A stretch of DNA of 33,246 nucleotides from assembly GCA_017464085.1 (NCBI GenBank), contig JAFUEE010000143.1, positions 1 to 33,246 of the forward strand, read 5' to 3'. The notes beneath the pieces were generated by a model. That model saw only the letters and a program-made list of their open reading frames with translations. It did no database searches and was not told the DNA's origin. This stretch comes from Pseudomonadota bacterium. Lineage in GTDB: Bacteria > Myxococcota_A > Bradymonadia > UBA4248. This document shows, piece by piece, positions 24,589-31,781 of this stretch. Each line of letters opens with the position of its first letter. Positions within the stretch are counted from its first letter, which is position 1. The position numbers and the translations under genes are program-made.

Positions 24589-24621
24589 AAAAAGCCGGGG
24601 CAGAAAGCTCCGGCTTTTTTT
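24589..24621 (+). terminator. Rho-independent terminator of the large lipoprotein gene
   Basis: AAAAAGCCGG pairs with CCGGCTTTTT around an 11-nt loop, ending in seven T. Confidence 0.95.
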
Positions 24622-24642
24622 ATGCAACTTGCAGCCTTCTGA

Positions 24643-24705
24643 GCCTGCCTATGCTTGCGCATACGGCAGGCCTTTTTACGGCCTATGCTGCGCATACGGC
24701 CGTAA
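24643..24705. repeat. Tandem pair of bulged hairpins between convergent genes
   Basis: Hairpin 8 (24643-24671) has outer GCCTGCC/GGCAGGC, inner TATGC/GCATA with a TTGC loop, and an unpaired C at 24664. It is followed by TTTTT and could act as a second terminator. Hairpin 9 (24676-24705) has outer TTACGGCC/GGCCGTAA, inner TATGC/GCATA and an unpaired C at 24697. It ends 13 nt from the murG stop codon, much as hairpin 2 sits beside pnp. The two are 4 nt apart and in the same orientation. Confidence 0.82.
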
Positions 24706-24718
24706 CCGCGCCATCCAC

Positions 24719-25846
24719 TCAGTCAGCAATCTCCAGGCAATTCCTGGCAATATTTGCTGCCGCATCTGGTTTTGCATCTGCAAATGCGGCTTTCGCCATG
24801 GACTCTATCTTGTCCTGATTTTCAAGCAGATCTTCGAGTATGGCGGGCATCTTTTCCGCAACCTCATCATTGAGAACCTTGATCGCTGCCCCAATCGCAA
24901 CCACGGCATCGGCATTCTTTTCCTGATGGTTATGCGCCGCAAAAGGGAAGGGGACAAGGATCGAGGCTTTCGCGGATGCCTTGATCTCCGCGAGACTTGT
25001 CGCTCCGGCTCGGCATACGAGAAGATCTGCCCACTGATAGGCAGCCCCCATATCATCAATAAATTCTACAATTTTAGCTGTAATATTTTGTTCTTGATAT
25101 GCTTTTTTTGTCTCTTCAAGCTTATTCTTCCCAGCCTGGTGATACACAGAAATCCTGTCGCGGTCAGCCTCTGAAAGTGCCGCAAGCGCGAGAGGCATAT
25201 CCGTATTGAGCTTCATCGCGCCCTGAGAGCCTCCAAAAATGAGGAGATGCAGCGGCTTGTCAGCAGCCTCTTTTCCGGAACATGCCGTGCGCCATGACTG
25301 ACACTCGCTCGAGCGATCCTCCGTATTGACAAGGACTTTCTCCCGTACCGGGTTTCCGTAATAAATCGTCTTGCCAGCTGGTAGCTTTTCCGTGTTCTCA
25401 AAAGATGTGAAAATCTTGTCGACATGCCTGCACAGGATGCGATTCGTCAGCCCCGGTATGGCATTCTGTTCCATGATGGCAGTCTTGATCTTGCGCCACG
25501 CCGCAACAGCGACAAGCGGCCCGGAGACATACCCGCCAGCCCCGATGACGAGATCCGGCTTCTCCTCGTCCAGTATCTTGCCGGCTTTTCTCGCAACTCC
25601 TGGCAATGCGCATATATTCTTTATTTTTCTCCCAAGCGATGCGCCCTTGATGAAATCGAGGTCGAGCAGGATAAAGCGGTAACCGGCATTTTTTACCCAG
25701 TTGGCCTCATTGCCGTGCGCCGCCCCGACAAATGCAATCTCAACCTCCGGACTGACCTTTTTCATCGCGTCAGCAACCGCGATCGCAGGAAACACATGAC
25801 CGCCGGTCCCTCCGGCAGCAAACAGAACTTTACGTATGGATGACAT
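24719..25846 (-). CDS. murG: UDP-GlcNAc:undecaprenyl-PP-MurNAc-pentapeptide GlcNAc transferase
   Basis: The 375-residue GT28-family enzyme adds N-acetylglucosamine to lipid I, making lipid II for peptidoglycan, at the inner face of the membrane. Visible signatures are the glycine-rich FAAGGTGGHVFPA loop near the N-terminus, GAGGYVSGP, MEQNAIPGLTNR, FGGSQGA at the second domain start, and the sugar-nucleotide site CRAGATSLAEI. Length fits the family (about 355-370). I prefer the ATG at 25846, with AAGG 9 nt upstream; the longer frame begins with TTG at 25852. The gene stands alone, away from the usual mur/fts division cluster. Confidence 0.96.
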   Translation of the reverse strand: MSSIRKVLFAAGGTGGHVFPAIAVADAMKKVSPEVEIAFVGAAHGNEANWVKNAGYRFILLDLDFIKGASLGRKIKNICALPGVARKAGKILDEEKPDLVIGAGGYVSGPLVAVAAWRKIKTAIMEQNAIPGLTNRILCRHVDKIFTSFENTEKLPAGKTIYYGNPVREKVLVNTEDRSSECQSWRTACSGKEAADKPLHLLIFGGSQGAMKLNTDMPLALAALSEADRDRISVYHQAGKNKLEETKKAYQEQNITAKIVEFIDDMGAAYQWADLLVCRAGATSLAEIKASAKASILVPFPFAAHNHQEKNADAVVAIGAAIKVLNDEVAEKMPAILEDLLENQDKIESMAKAAFADAKPDAAANIARNCLEIAD

Positions 25847-25993
25847 CTTCAACAGCCTTTTCCAAAATATCCATCACTGACGACAGCAAAGACGCATGCC
25901 GCCAAAACGCGATGATTTAAATTCAATCCGGAATAAAAGCGAATCTGCAACCATTTCTATACACGGCAATGGGCATGTACTTCTTATCTTCAA

Positions 25994-26022
25994 TTGACAT
26001 GTCCCAGGTGATAGAGTAGTGT
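25994..26022 (+). promoter_or_regulatory. Probable promoter of the DUF465 gene
   Basis: Perfect TTGACA (25994-25999), 17-nt spacer and TAGTGT (26017-26022), about 70 nt before the ATG. Confidence 0.45.
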
Positions 26023-26091
26023 CATTACGTTTCGTGTTTTCGCTAATAATGGCGAATGCTTGTTTAACCCAGCAGAGGTGAGAGAGAAATC

Positions 26092-26301
26092 ATGAGCGAA
26101 TTAAGCCGCGAAGAAATCCAGAAGGAAATTGACAGACTGAAACAGGAACATGCAGCCCTTGATGCAAAGGTGATCGCATTTGACGAACAAGTCTGGATGT
26201 CCCCGGAGGATCAGGTTGCCCAGAAAGAGTGCAAGAAACTCAAGCTCAAGGCAAAAGAGCGCATGGCAATGCTCCGGGAACAGCTTGCCAAGATGAGCTG
26301 A
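26092..26301 (+). CDS. Small DUF465/YdcH-family protein
   Basis: The 69-residue product is a short, charged helical hairpin: EIQKEIDRLKQEHAALDAK, a turn with WMSPEDQ, then a Lys-rich helix CKKLKLKAKERMAMLREQL. The LD...LK.KL.LK pattern fits the DUF465 (YdcH) family of small cytoplasmic coiled-coil proteins, whose function is unknown. A purine-rich AGAGGTGAGAGAG stretch precedes the ATG. It has its own promoter and terminator, so it is a single-gene unit. Confidence 0.85.
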   Translation: MSELSREEIQKEIDRLKQEHAALDAKVIAFDEQVWMSPEDQVAQKECKKLKLKAKERMAMLREQLAKMS

Positions 26302-26330
26302 TTCCCTCTCGTCAATATTTAAATACATCA

Positions 26331-26365
26331 AGGCCTCGTGCATATATGGCGCGGGGCTTTTTTTT
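26331..26365 (+). terminator. Rho-independent terminator of the DUF465 gene
   Basis: GCCTCGTGC pairs with GCGCGGGGC (G-U pairs allowed) around ATATATG, followed by a T-run to 26365. Confidence 0.85.
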
Positions 26366-26686
26366 AAGCTCTGTTCAGCAAGCGCGGGTTAGGGCTAAAA
26401 AGCGCATGTATCACCAGCAATCGCAATCGAGCAACGCCAGCCTCTCTGCATAAAAGCTATACCTTGATCATGCTCACTGCGGCCTGCTGACTACTGCTTG
26501 GCATCTCATACCCATAAGACGTTGAACACAGCCTTTTTTATGGCCAGCAGGCCCAGAAGCTCAGCGCCTGAGCGCCTTCAAGCCCTCTCAGACCGGAGAG
26601 GGCTTCTTGACATGCCTGAGTTCAGAAAAGCCATAGCTAATGAACACAAGCTTTTAATCATTCAGCATGCTTCACCGCGGACATCC
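26366..26686. other. 321-bp convergent intergenic region with hairpins and a 19-bp repeat copy
   Basis: No gene is supported. Bases 26369-26387 match 13872-13890 at 18 of 19 positions. Two perfect hairpins lie nearer to fmt: GCTCAG/CTGAGC (26559-26573) and a 10-bp AAGCCCTCTC/GAGAGGGCTT stem (26580-26605). They may end the fmt transcript, although no U-run follows on that strand. Confidence 0.55.
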
Positions 26687-27625
26687 TCATGAGCCAAGCA
26701 CACACCCGGCAGGACGGTATCCGTTGAAGAAACTTTCCGCGTCCATTTTCTTCTTGCCTTCGATCTGAAGCGCATGGACTGCAAGCGTACCTTTGGCACA
26801 GGCGACAAGAATAGATCTGGTATCGGAATCAAATCCGAGCACAGTACCAGGCTTTTCGGATGAATCCAGATCCATCGCATGGGTCATGTGTATCGCAAGC
26901 CTTTTCCCGTTCAGCGAAGTAAACGCAGTGGGCCAGGTCGATATGCCCCGACAGAGCGCATCCAGGGTATGCGCATCCGTATCGAAAGAAATCGCTCCGA
27001 GCGATTTCTGAAGCATCGGCGCGACTGTCGGCTCCCCAGCCTGTGCCACAGGCGCAAGACTGCCGTCTGCTATCTCGAAAATGTGCTTCATGAGAAGATC
27101 GGCGGAAATCCGAGACAGACGCGCAAAAAGCGTCTCAGGCGTCTCGTCAACGGCAATCCGCGTAACCTCGCGGGCATAGACAGGCCCGGTGTCCATCCCC
27201 GCATCCATCTTCATCAGGCAGACGCCTGTCTCAGCCTCCCCATTGATGATCGCCCACTGAACTGGCGCCGCACCACGGTATTTGGGAAGAAGGGAAGCAT
27301 GAAGGTTAATTGGCGCAATCTTAGGAATGTCGAGAAATGACTGGCGAAGTATCTTGCCATAGGCGATTGTTACAAAAAAATCGGGCGCGATCGACGAAAG
27401 GATATCGTACATCTCCTGTGTCTTAAGCTTCTCCGGCTGATAGCAGGGGATACCATGCGCGAGCGCGCACATCTTGACTGGCGGCGCTACGATCTGGCGT
27501 CCTCGCCCGGCTGGCTTGTCAGGCTGTGTCACCACCGCACAGACTTCGCACTCGGGATGGGCGATCAGAGCTTCAAGCGTCGGCACTGAAAATTCCGGAG
27601 AGCCCATAAAAACAATCTTGAGCAT
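26687..27625 (-). CDS. fmt: Methionyl-tRNA formyltransferase
   Basis: The 312-residue cytoplasmic enzyme transfers a formyl group from 10-formyltetrahydrofolate to methionyl-initiator tRNA. The catalytic site is complete: N107 and H109 in INLHASLLPKYRGAAP and D145 in MDAGMDTG, at the expected spacing. The N-terminal MGSPEFSVPTLEAL and VVTQPDKPAGRG segments are typical. The C-terminal 100 residues form the OB-like tRNA-binding domain. AGAGGTG lies 6 nt before the ATG at 27625; the longer frame to 27754 is rejected because the family starts here. The def gene, its usual neighbour, is not in the window. A weak promoter (TTGCAG, 16 nt, TATCCC) may lie upstream near 27715-27742. Confidence 0.97.
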   Translation of the reverse strand: MLKIVFMGSPEFSVPTLEALIAHPECEVCAVVTQPDKPAGRGRQIVAPPVKMCALAHGIPCYQPEKLKTQEMYDILSSIAPDFFVTIAYGKILRQSFLDIPKIAPINLHASLLPKYRGAAPVQWAIINGEAETGVCLMKMDAGMDTGPVYAREVTRIAVDETPETLFARLSRISADLLMKHIFEIADGSLAPVAQAGEPTVAPMLQKSLGAISFDTDAHTLDALCRGISTWPTAFTSLNGKRLAIHMTHAMDLDSSEKPGTVLGFDSDTRSILVACAKGTLAVHALQIEGKKKMDAESFFNGYRPAGCVLGS

Positions 27626-27804
27626 CAAAACACCTCTTTGAAAATTGAAATACATGAAACGCACCGGGCCGCTCCACAGCCCGGAAATGCGTTCCACTCC
27701 GATAATTGTGGGATACTTTATTTTCTTATGCCTGCAAATGAAAATCTGAAGCACTCATCACGGCTACGCATGCTTCAAACCTCGGGCTTACATGACGAGA
27801 GCGA

Positions 27805-27863
27805 TTTCGGGCGTATGCATAGCATAGCCCGAAACGCGCTGCGTATGCGCAGCATAGCAGCGC
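27805..27863. repeat. Tandem pair of bulged hairpins upstream of fmt
   Basis: Hairpin 10 (27805-27834) has a perfect TTTCGGGC/GCCCGAAA outer stem, an unpaired G at 27813 and inner TATGC/GCATA around ATA. Hairpin 11 (27836-27863) has outer GCGCTGC/GCAGCGC, an unpaired G at 27843 and inner TATGC/GCATA around GCA. They are 1 nt apart, in the same orientation. Outer stems are unrelated in sequence while the core is identical. They lie in the 397-bp gap between mlaD and fmt. Confidence 0.85.
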
Positions 27864-27894
27864 CCCAAGCGATCATGCATGTCTCATAAAAGTT

Positions 27895-28015
27895 TGTTGT
27901 GATTTTTTCAAAACCAAACTTCTCGCTTCAAAAAAAACGTAACCAATTTTAACCCGGAATATCAAACTTTTTTTTTACAACTAAAACCTTGAATTTGATT
28001 ACGATTTTTTCATGA
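27895..28015. other. AT-rich tract with repeated A- and T-runs downstream of mlaD
   Basis: About 120 bp is much richer in A+T than its surroundings, with runs of five to nine A or T at several places and repeated CAAACTT. It could be intrinsically bent DNA or a nucleoid-protein binding site; no terminator hairpin or gene is seen in it. Confidence 0.5.
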
Positions 28016-28022
28016 GTAATTA

Positions 28023-29603
28023 TCATGGCTTCGGAATGACGCTCATGATGCTTTTGAGATCATTATCCGAGAATCTGAAGCCGATCCCGAAATAGTAATC
28101 GAAGAGGCTGGTGTTGAGGGGATCATCAAATCCGGCAGAGAAGTAAAATGTCTTTGCCCATGTCCACGATTCAGGCAGGACAAGAGAGAAATAGAGCAGT
28201 GTCGTCCCGCGCACTCTCGGATAAGCGTTGTCATTGAAACCGAACACGTCAAAACTGAAACGCCAGTCGTCGTCAAACAGGAAGATATCGCCGCCGAGCC
28301 CGCCTTTGTTTTCAATGATACCGAAACGTCCGGCAAACCAGCGCCAGCGCCGTGCATACTGCGCGCTGAACTTGATGCTGTCATCATTTGTCGTGACGGT
28401 CTCATAGACCGGGCCAGAAACAGAAGAATCCGTCATGACAGTTTTTGTCGAAGTCGTCCCTTTGGGATCCATGACGAGCCCGAGCAGATAGTATTTGTCA
28501 AAGGAAGGCTGAAGCTTTACGCCAAAATCGACTTTGAAAGCGTTGGCCCTGACAAGATAATCCCCTCGCAAGGAGACATCCACATCGAGCGAGGTGATCG
28601 GCTTGAGAAGGGAATTGGCGCCCTCGACAGTTTCAGAACCGGACTTGATGAGCTCACGAGTCTCAGCGAGCAGCGCCTGCGCATCATCTGCGAGTGAATC
28701 ATCTTTGAGAATCTTGCCAACTGAGCCCTCCCCATCTTCCACGCGTTTCGTAATCCGCTCTATGGTCGCGAGCGTCCGGTCAAGCTTGTCTATCGAAGCC
28801 CTGACCTGATCAATACCGCCCTGCGCGGATCCAAGCGTATCCCCGACGCCGCTTCTGAGTTCCCGAAGCGTCGTGTTGAGCTCAGCAAGCGTATCTGAAA
28901 CATCAGAAAACAGGCGCGGCAACTCATGATTTCCGTACTCCGAGATATCTGCGGCATTTTTCGTGATTGTCTCAACATAAGAAATGATCGCATCGACCTT
29001 CTGAGCATTATCATCGGTCATGCTCTTGATGTTTTTCATTGTCTCGTTGAGATCTTCGAGGAGCGAGGTCAGCCGCTGCTCGCCATTCTCCTCCCCGAAG
29101 ACAGTCGCAAGCGTGTTCGTGACCTTCGCAATATCATCCATGATCCTGCCGGCATCTCTCATAAGCGTTTCCACGCCGCCAGCCTGCAACACATTCTCGA
29201 CCGTATCCTGATCTTTCAGGACCTGTCCTTCAATGCCCGGCGTCAGCTCCAGGTGATAATCCCCGAGGATGCTCGACATTTTTTTCGTCACGGTCGCGCC
29301 ATTTTTCATGATCTCTCCCTGCCTCACGCCGCTGTACATGGGCACATCCGTCCGGATCTTGAACTTGACGTGCGCCTGTTTTCCTTCGAGCGCGATATGC
29401 GTGATCTCCCCGACCTGGATGCCGGCGACCATGACTTTCGAATGGACGGCAAGCCCTGTGACATCATCAAAGTAAGCATTCAGCTCGATCAGACCATTTT
29501 CCTGCCCCCAATTGGCCGAAAATCGCGCAACCATGACAATGGACACGACCAGACCTATGAGAATGACCAAGCCAACTTTGAAGGGAGTAGAAAACTTCTG
29601 CAT
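28023..29603 (-). CDS. mlaD: MlaD-like MCE-domain lipid transport protein with long C-terminal extension
   Basis: The 526-residue product has an N-terminal transmembrane helix (about 9-26) and an MCE domain (about 37-125), with VTGLAVHSKVMVAGIQVGEI and SSILGDYHLELTPG typical of the family. A long helical coiled-coil region follows (about 140-335, many TLAELN/SIDKLDRTL-type heptads). A C-terminal beta-rich region of about 180 residues ends in alternating aromatic strands (YYFGIGFRFS). MCE proteins form hexameric rings or tubes carrying phospholipids between inner and outer membrane. The extension could span the periplasm and interact with or insert into the outer membrane; that part is inference. 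The ribosome binding site is weak. It follows mlaE by 13 nt and is probably co-transcribed. Confidence 0.9.
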   Translation of the reverse strand: MQKFSTPFKVGLVILIGLVVSIVMVARFSANWGQENGLIELNAYFDDVTGLAVHSKVMVAGIQVGEITHIALEGKQAHVKFKIRTDVPMYSGVRQGEIMKNGATVTKKMSSILGDYHLELTPGIEGQVLKDQDTVENVLQAGGVETLMRDAGRIMDDIAKVTNTLATVFGEENGEQRLTSLLEDLNETMKNIKSMTDDNAQKVDAIISYVETITKNAADISEYGNHELPRLFSDVSDTLAELNTTLRELRSGVGDTLGSAQGGIDQVRASIDKLDRTLATIERITKRVEDGEGSVGKILKDDSLADDAQALLAETRELIKSGSETVEGANSLLKPITSLDVDVSLRGDYLVRANAFKVDFGVKLQPSFDKYYLLGLVMDPKGTTSTKTVMTDSSVSGPVYETVTTNDDSIKFSAQYARRWRWFAGRFGIIENKGGLGGDIFLFDDDWRFSFDVFGFNDNAYPRVRGTTLLYFSLVLPESWTWAKTFYFSAGFDDPLNTSLFDYYFGIGFRFSDNDLKSIMSVIPKP

Positions 29604-29616
29604 ATCAGACAGAGGA

Positions 29617-30429
29617 TCACCAGAGGATCATCGTAAGAAAATAGTCAAGGATGAGTACGGAAACGGATGCATACACAACGGCATCGGTCGTGGCTTCCCC
29701 GACCCCTTTCGCGCCGCCGGCAGCATAATAGCCCTTGTAGCACCCGATAAAACTGACCAAAATACCAAAAAATGCTGCCTTGATGAGCCCGCCATAAACA
29801 TCGAACGGGCGAAGCATGCCGTCAATCATGGCTTCAAACGCGCCATAATCGACCCCGGACAACATGACGCCGACTACATAGGCTGCGACGATGCCGATAA
29901 AGTCCATCACCGCAGTCAGAACGGGCATCATCAGCACTGTTCCCCAAACCCTGGGCACGATGAGGTATTGCACCGGGTCGACAGCCATTGTCTTCATCGC
30001 ATCAATCTGCTCAGTGACTCGCATGGTCCCAATGACCGTTGCCATTCCAGAAGACGCCCTTCCTGCGACCATGATCGCGGTAAGCACCGGTCCAAGCTCA
30101 CGGCACAGCGCGAGCGCGACTGTCGCACCGGTCATGGCCTCCGCGCCGAACATGCCGAATGCATACGCGCACTGATAGGCCAGAATGGCACCGCACGAAA
30201 ATCCTGCGAGCAATATGATAAACATGGAACCGAATCCTACGAATTCCATGGCGATCAGCAGCTGTTTAAAGCGATAGGGCGGCCGGAGCGTCGCCACAAG
30301 CACCTGACCAAAGAGAAAAACAAATTTTTTAAATGCATCCGCCTGACGGATACAGATTTTCCCAAAACCTTCAACGGTCGTGACAAATCTGTTCTGAGTA
30401 GGTGGAGATGGCTGAGATGGTGCTTGCAA
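29617..30429 (-). CDS. mlaE: MlaE-family ABC permease (lipid transport)
   Basis: The 270-residue inner membrane permease has the family core RELGPVLTAIMVAGRASSGMATVIGTMRVTEQIDAM followed by MAVDPVQYLIVPRVWG, and about five to six hydrophobic segments. MlaE pairs with an MlaF ATPase and an MCE protein to move phospholipids. The longest frame starts at a TTG (30429). A good minus-strand promoter at 30471-30498 leaves a leader of about 35 nt, which supports a start near here, but there is no clear ribosome binding site. No mlaF gene is adjacent, so the ATPase must be encoded elsewhere. Confidence 0.93.
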   Translation of the reverse strand: MQAPSQPSPPTQNRFVTTVEGFGKICIRQADAFKKFVFLFGQVLVATLRPPYRFKQLLIAMEFVGFGSMFIILLAGFSCGAILAYQCAYAFGMFGAEAMTGATVALALCRELGPVLTAIMVAGRASSGMATVIGTMRVTEQIDAMKTMAVDPVQYLIVPRVWGTVLMMPVLTAVMDFIGIVAAYVVGVMLSGVDYGAFEAMIDGMLRPFDVYGGLIKAAFFGILVSFIGCYKGYYAAGGAKGVGEATTDAVVYASVSVLILDYFLTMILW

Positions 30430-30470
30430 CGTATCAATATCGAGCAGACAAAGAACAAAAACACCTATAA

Positions 30471-30498
30471 ATCATAACAAATTCATCCAGAAATTCAA
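30471..30498 (-). promoter_or_regulatory. Promoter of mlaE-mlaD
   Basis: On the minus strand TTGAAT (30493-30498), 16-nt spacer, then TATGAT (30471-30476). It is back to back with the promoter of the divergent operon. Confidence 0.6.
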
Positions 30499-30557
30499 AT
30501 CAAATGCCCAATTCTCATCCAGTATCTCGCTCGACAACACATCTAGTGAAGGGTTTT

Positions 30558-30586
30558 GCCAAAAACGCGCAAGAATGTTATCTTGC
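30558..30586 (+). promoter_or_regulatory. Promoter of the anchored-protein / zinc-ribbon operon
   Basis: TTGCCA (30558-30563), 17-nt spacer, TATCTT (30581-30586). Transcription would start near 30593. Confidence 0.55.
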
Positions 30587-30678
30587 ACCAAGGATAGGGT
30601 CTTAACGGTCCTTCAGAAATGGCAATCATTTATGCAGATCTCACAAATTATACGAATTTCACGGAAGGAATGGCAGCA

Positions 30679-31770
30679 ATGAAACATGAGGCTAAGTTTT
30701 CGGTCATATTACCCGCAGGCAGTTTTACCCCAAACCAGACCGAAGCATTCGAACAGGCCGTGCAGCATTACAGTATTCCGGCCAAATTGCCGCTCTATGC
30801 GGATTCCAAAGGAAATTTCGTCGTTTCGTCGGGACTGTGCCTGCGCGATGCACAGCTGCTTCGCCGTCAAGTATCCGGCTGCGGCTTCCCGGCAGATGTC
30901 GTCAGCGATGCTGCGGAAGCTGCTGCAGCCGTCACGCTGCCAAAAGCGCCCAGTCTGAAGAGCATTGCCAACGAGCTCAGCAACGTCAATGTCGATACGC
31001 TCAATGTTGACTGCGACCTTCCTTCTGATGCATGGGGAAGCATGGAACTGCCGTCTTCTTTAGACCTCGGCCTGAACGATGGCGAAGACCTCGACAAGAA
31101 GAGCGACTGGAGCGGAGAAAACTGGCTGAGTCCGGATGTGTCCGAACACACGCTGAGCGTCAGCGCGGAAGTTCTTCTCCAAAAAGCCAAGGAAAGCACT
31201 GCTGAAGCACATGATGCTGGCAATGTAAATTCTGACACAGATAATATAAAATCTGACACAGAAATTGCCGTATCCCCCAAGAAAACAGCAAGCGCGGCTT
31301 CTCCAATCGAGGCGAAGAATTCAGTAGAAACAGGCAAAAAAACAGAAGAAGGGCAGAAGGAAGCCGAAACCCAGAGCTCTCAGACACCTGCCGTTTCACC
31401 AGCGCCTGAAAGCTTGCTCCAAGTGGCGACAAACAAAGCAAAAAAAGCCGAAGTCGCCCCCTCACAGGAAGACATCGCGCCCGCAACCGACAAAGCGCCT
31501 GCTGAAACAGCTGAAAGCCGTGCGGAAGCAGCCACGCAAGCCACGGACAAATCGGCTTCTGAAAACAATAAGCCGATTGACAGCAATGCACTGGCACAAA
31601 AGTCATCAGAAGAGACAGAAAACACTGCGCTCGAAAAAACACAGAAAAAAGCTTTCCCGGCAAACATGATCCTGACAGTCATACTCGTCATCCTCATTAT
31701 CTGTCTTATCCTCGCTCTGATTTCAGCTTTCGTATCACCGATTTCGGCTCTTGTTGAACCGTTGTTCTAG
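30679..31770 (+). CDS. C-terminally membrane-anchored protein with long disordered linker, unknown function
   Basis: The 363-residue product has a folded N-terminal domain of about 80 residues (KFSVILPAGSF to GFPADVVSD). Its closing part (FVVSSGLCLRDAQLLRRQVSGCGFPADVV) resembles one half of a SPOR-like fold, but weakly. A long Ser/Ala/Glu/Lys-rich disordered region follows, about 240 residues. A single transmembrane helix (MILTVILVILIICLILALISAF) comes near the C-terminus, with a 14-residue tail. There is no signal peptide, so it is probably tail-anchored with the domain in the cytoplasm. I chose the ATG at 30679, with GGAAGGA about 9 nt upstream; ATG 30619 lacks a ribosome binding site but would add 20 residues and remains possible. 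The zinc-ribbon gene follows after 11 nt. Confidence 0.78.
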   Translation: MKHEAKFSVILPAGSFTPNQTEAFEQAVQHYSIPAKLPLYADSKGNFVVSSGLCLRDAQLLRRQVSGCGFPADVVSDAAEAAAAVTLPKAPSLKSIANELSNVNVDTLNVDCDLPSDAWGSMELPSSLDLGLNDGEDLDKKSDWSGENWLSPDVSEHTLSVSAEVLLQKAKESTAEAHDAGNVNSDTDNIKSDTEIAVSPKKTASAASPIEAKNSVETGKKTEEGQKEAETQSSQTPAVSPAPESLLQVATNKAKKAEVAPSQEDIAPATDKAPAETAESRAEAATQATDKSASENNKPIDSNALAQKSSEETENTALEKTQKKAFPANMILTVILVILIICLILALISAFVSPISALVEPLF

Positions 31771-31781
31771 GGAGCAGTCAA

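Noticed and set aside
26498..26692. 64-residue plus-strand frame before fmt
   Set aside because: It spans two perfect hairpins in a convergent region and has no ribosome binding site.
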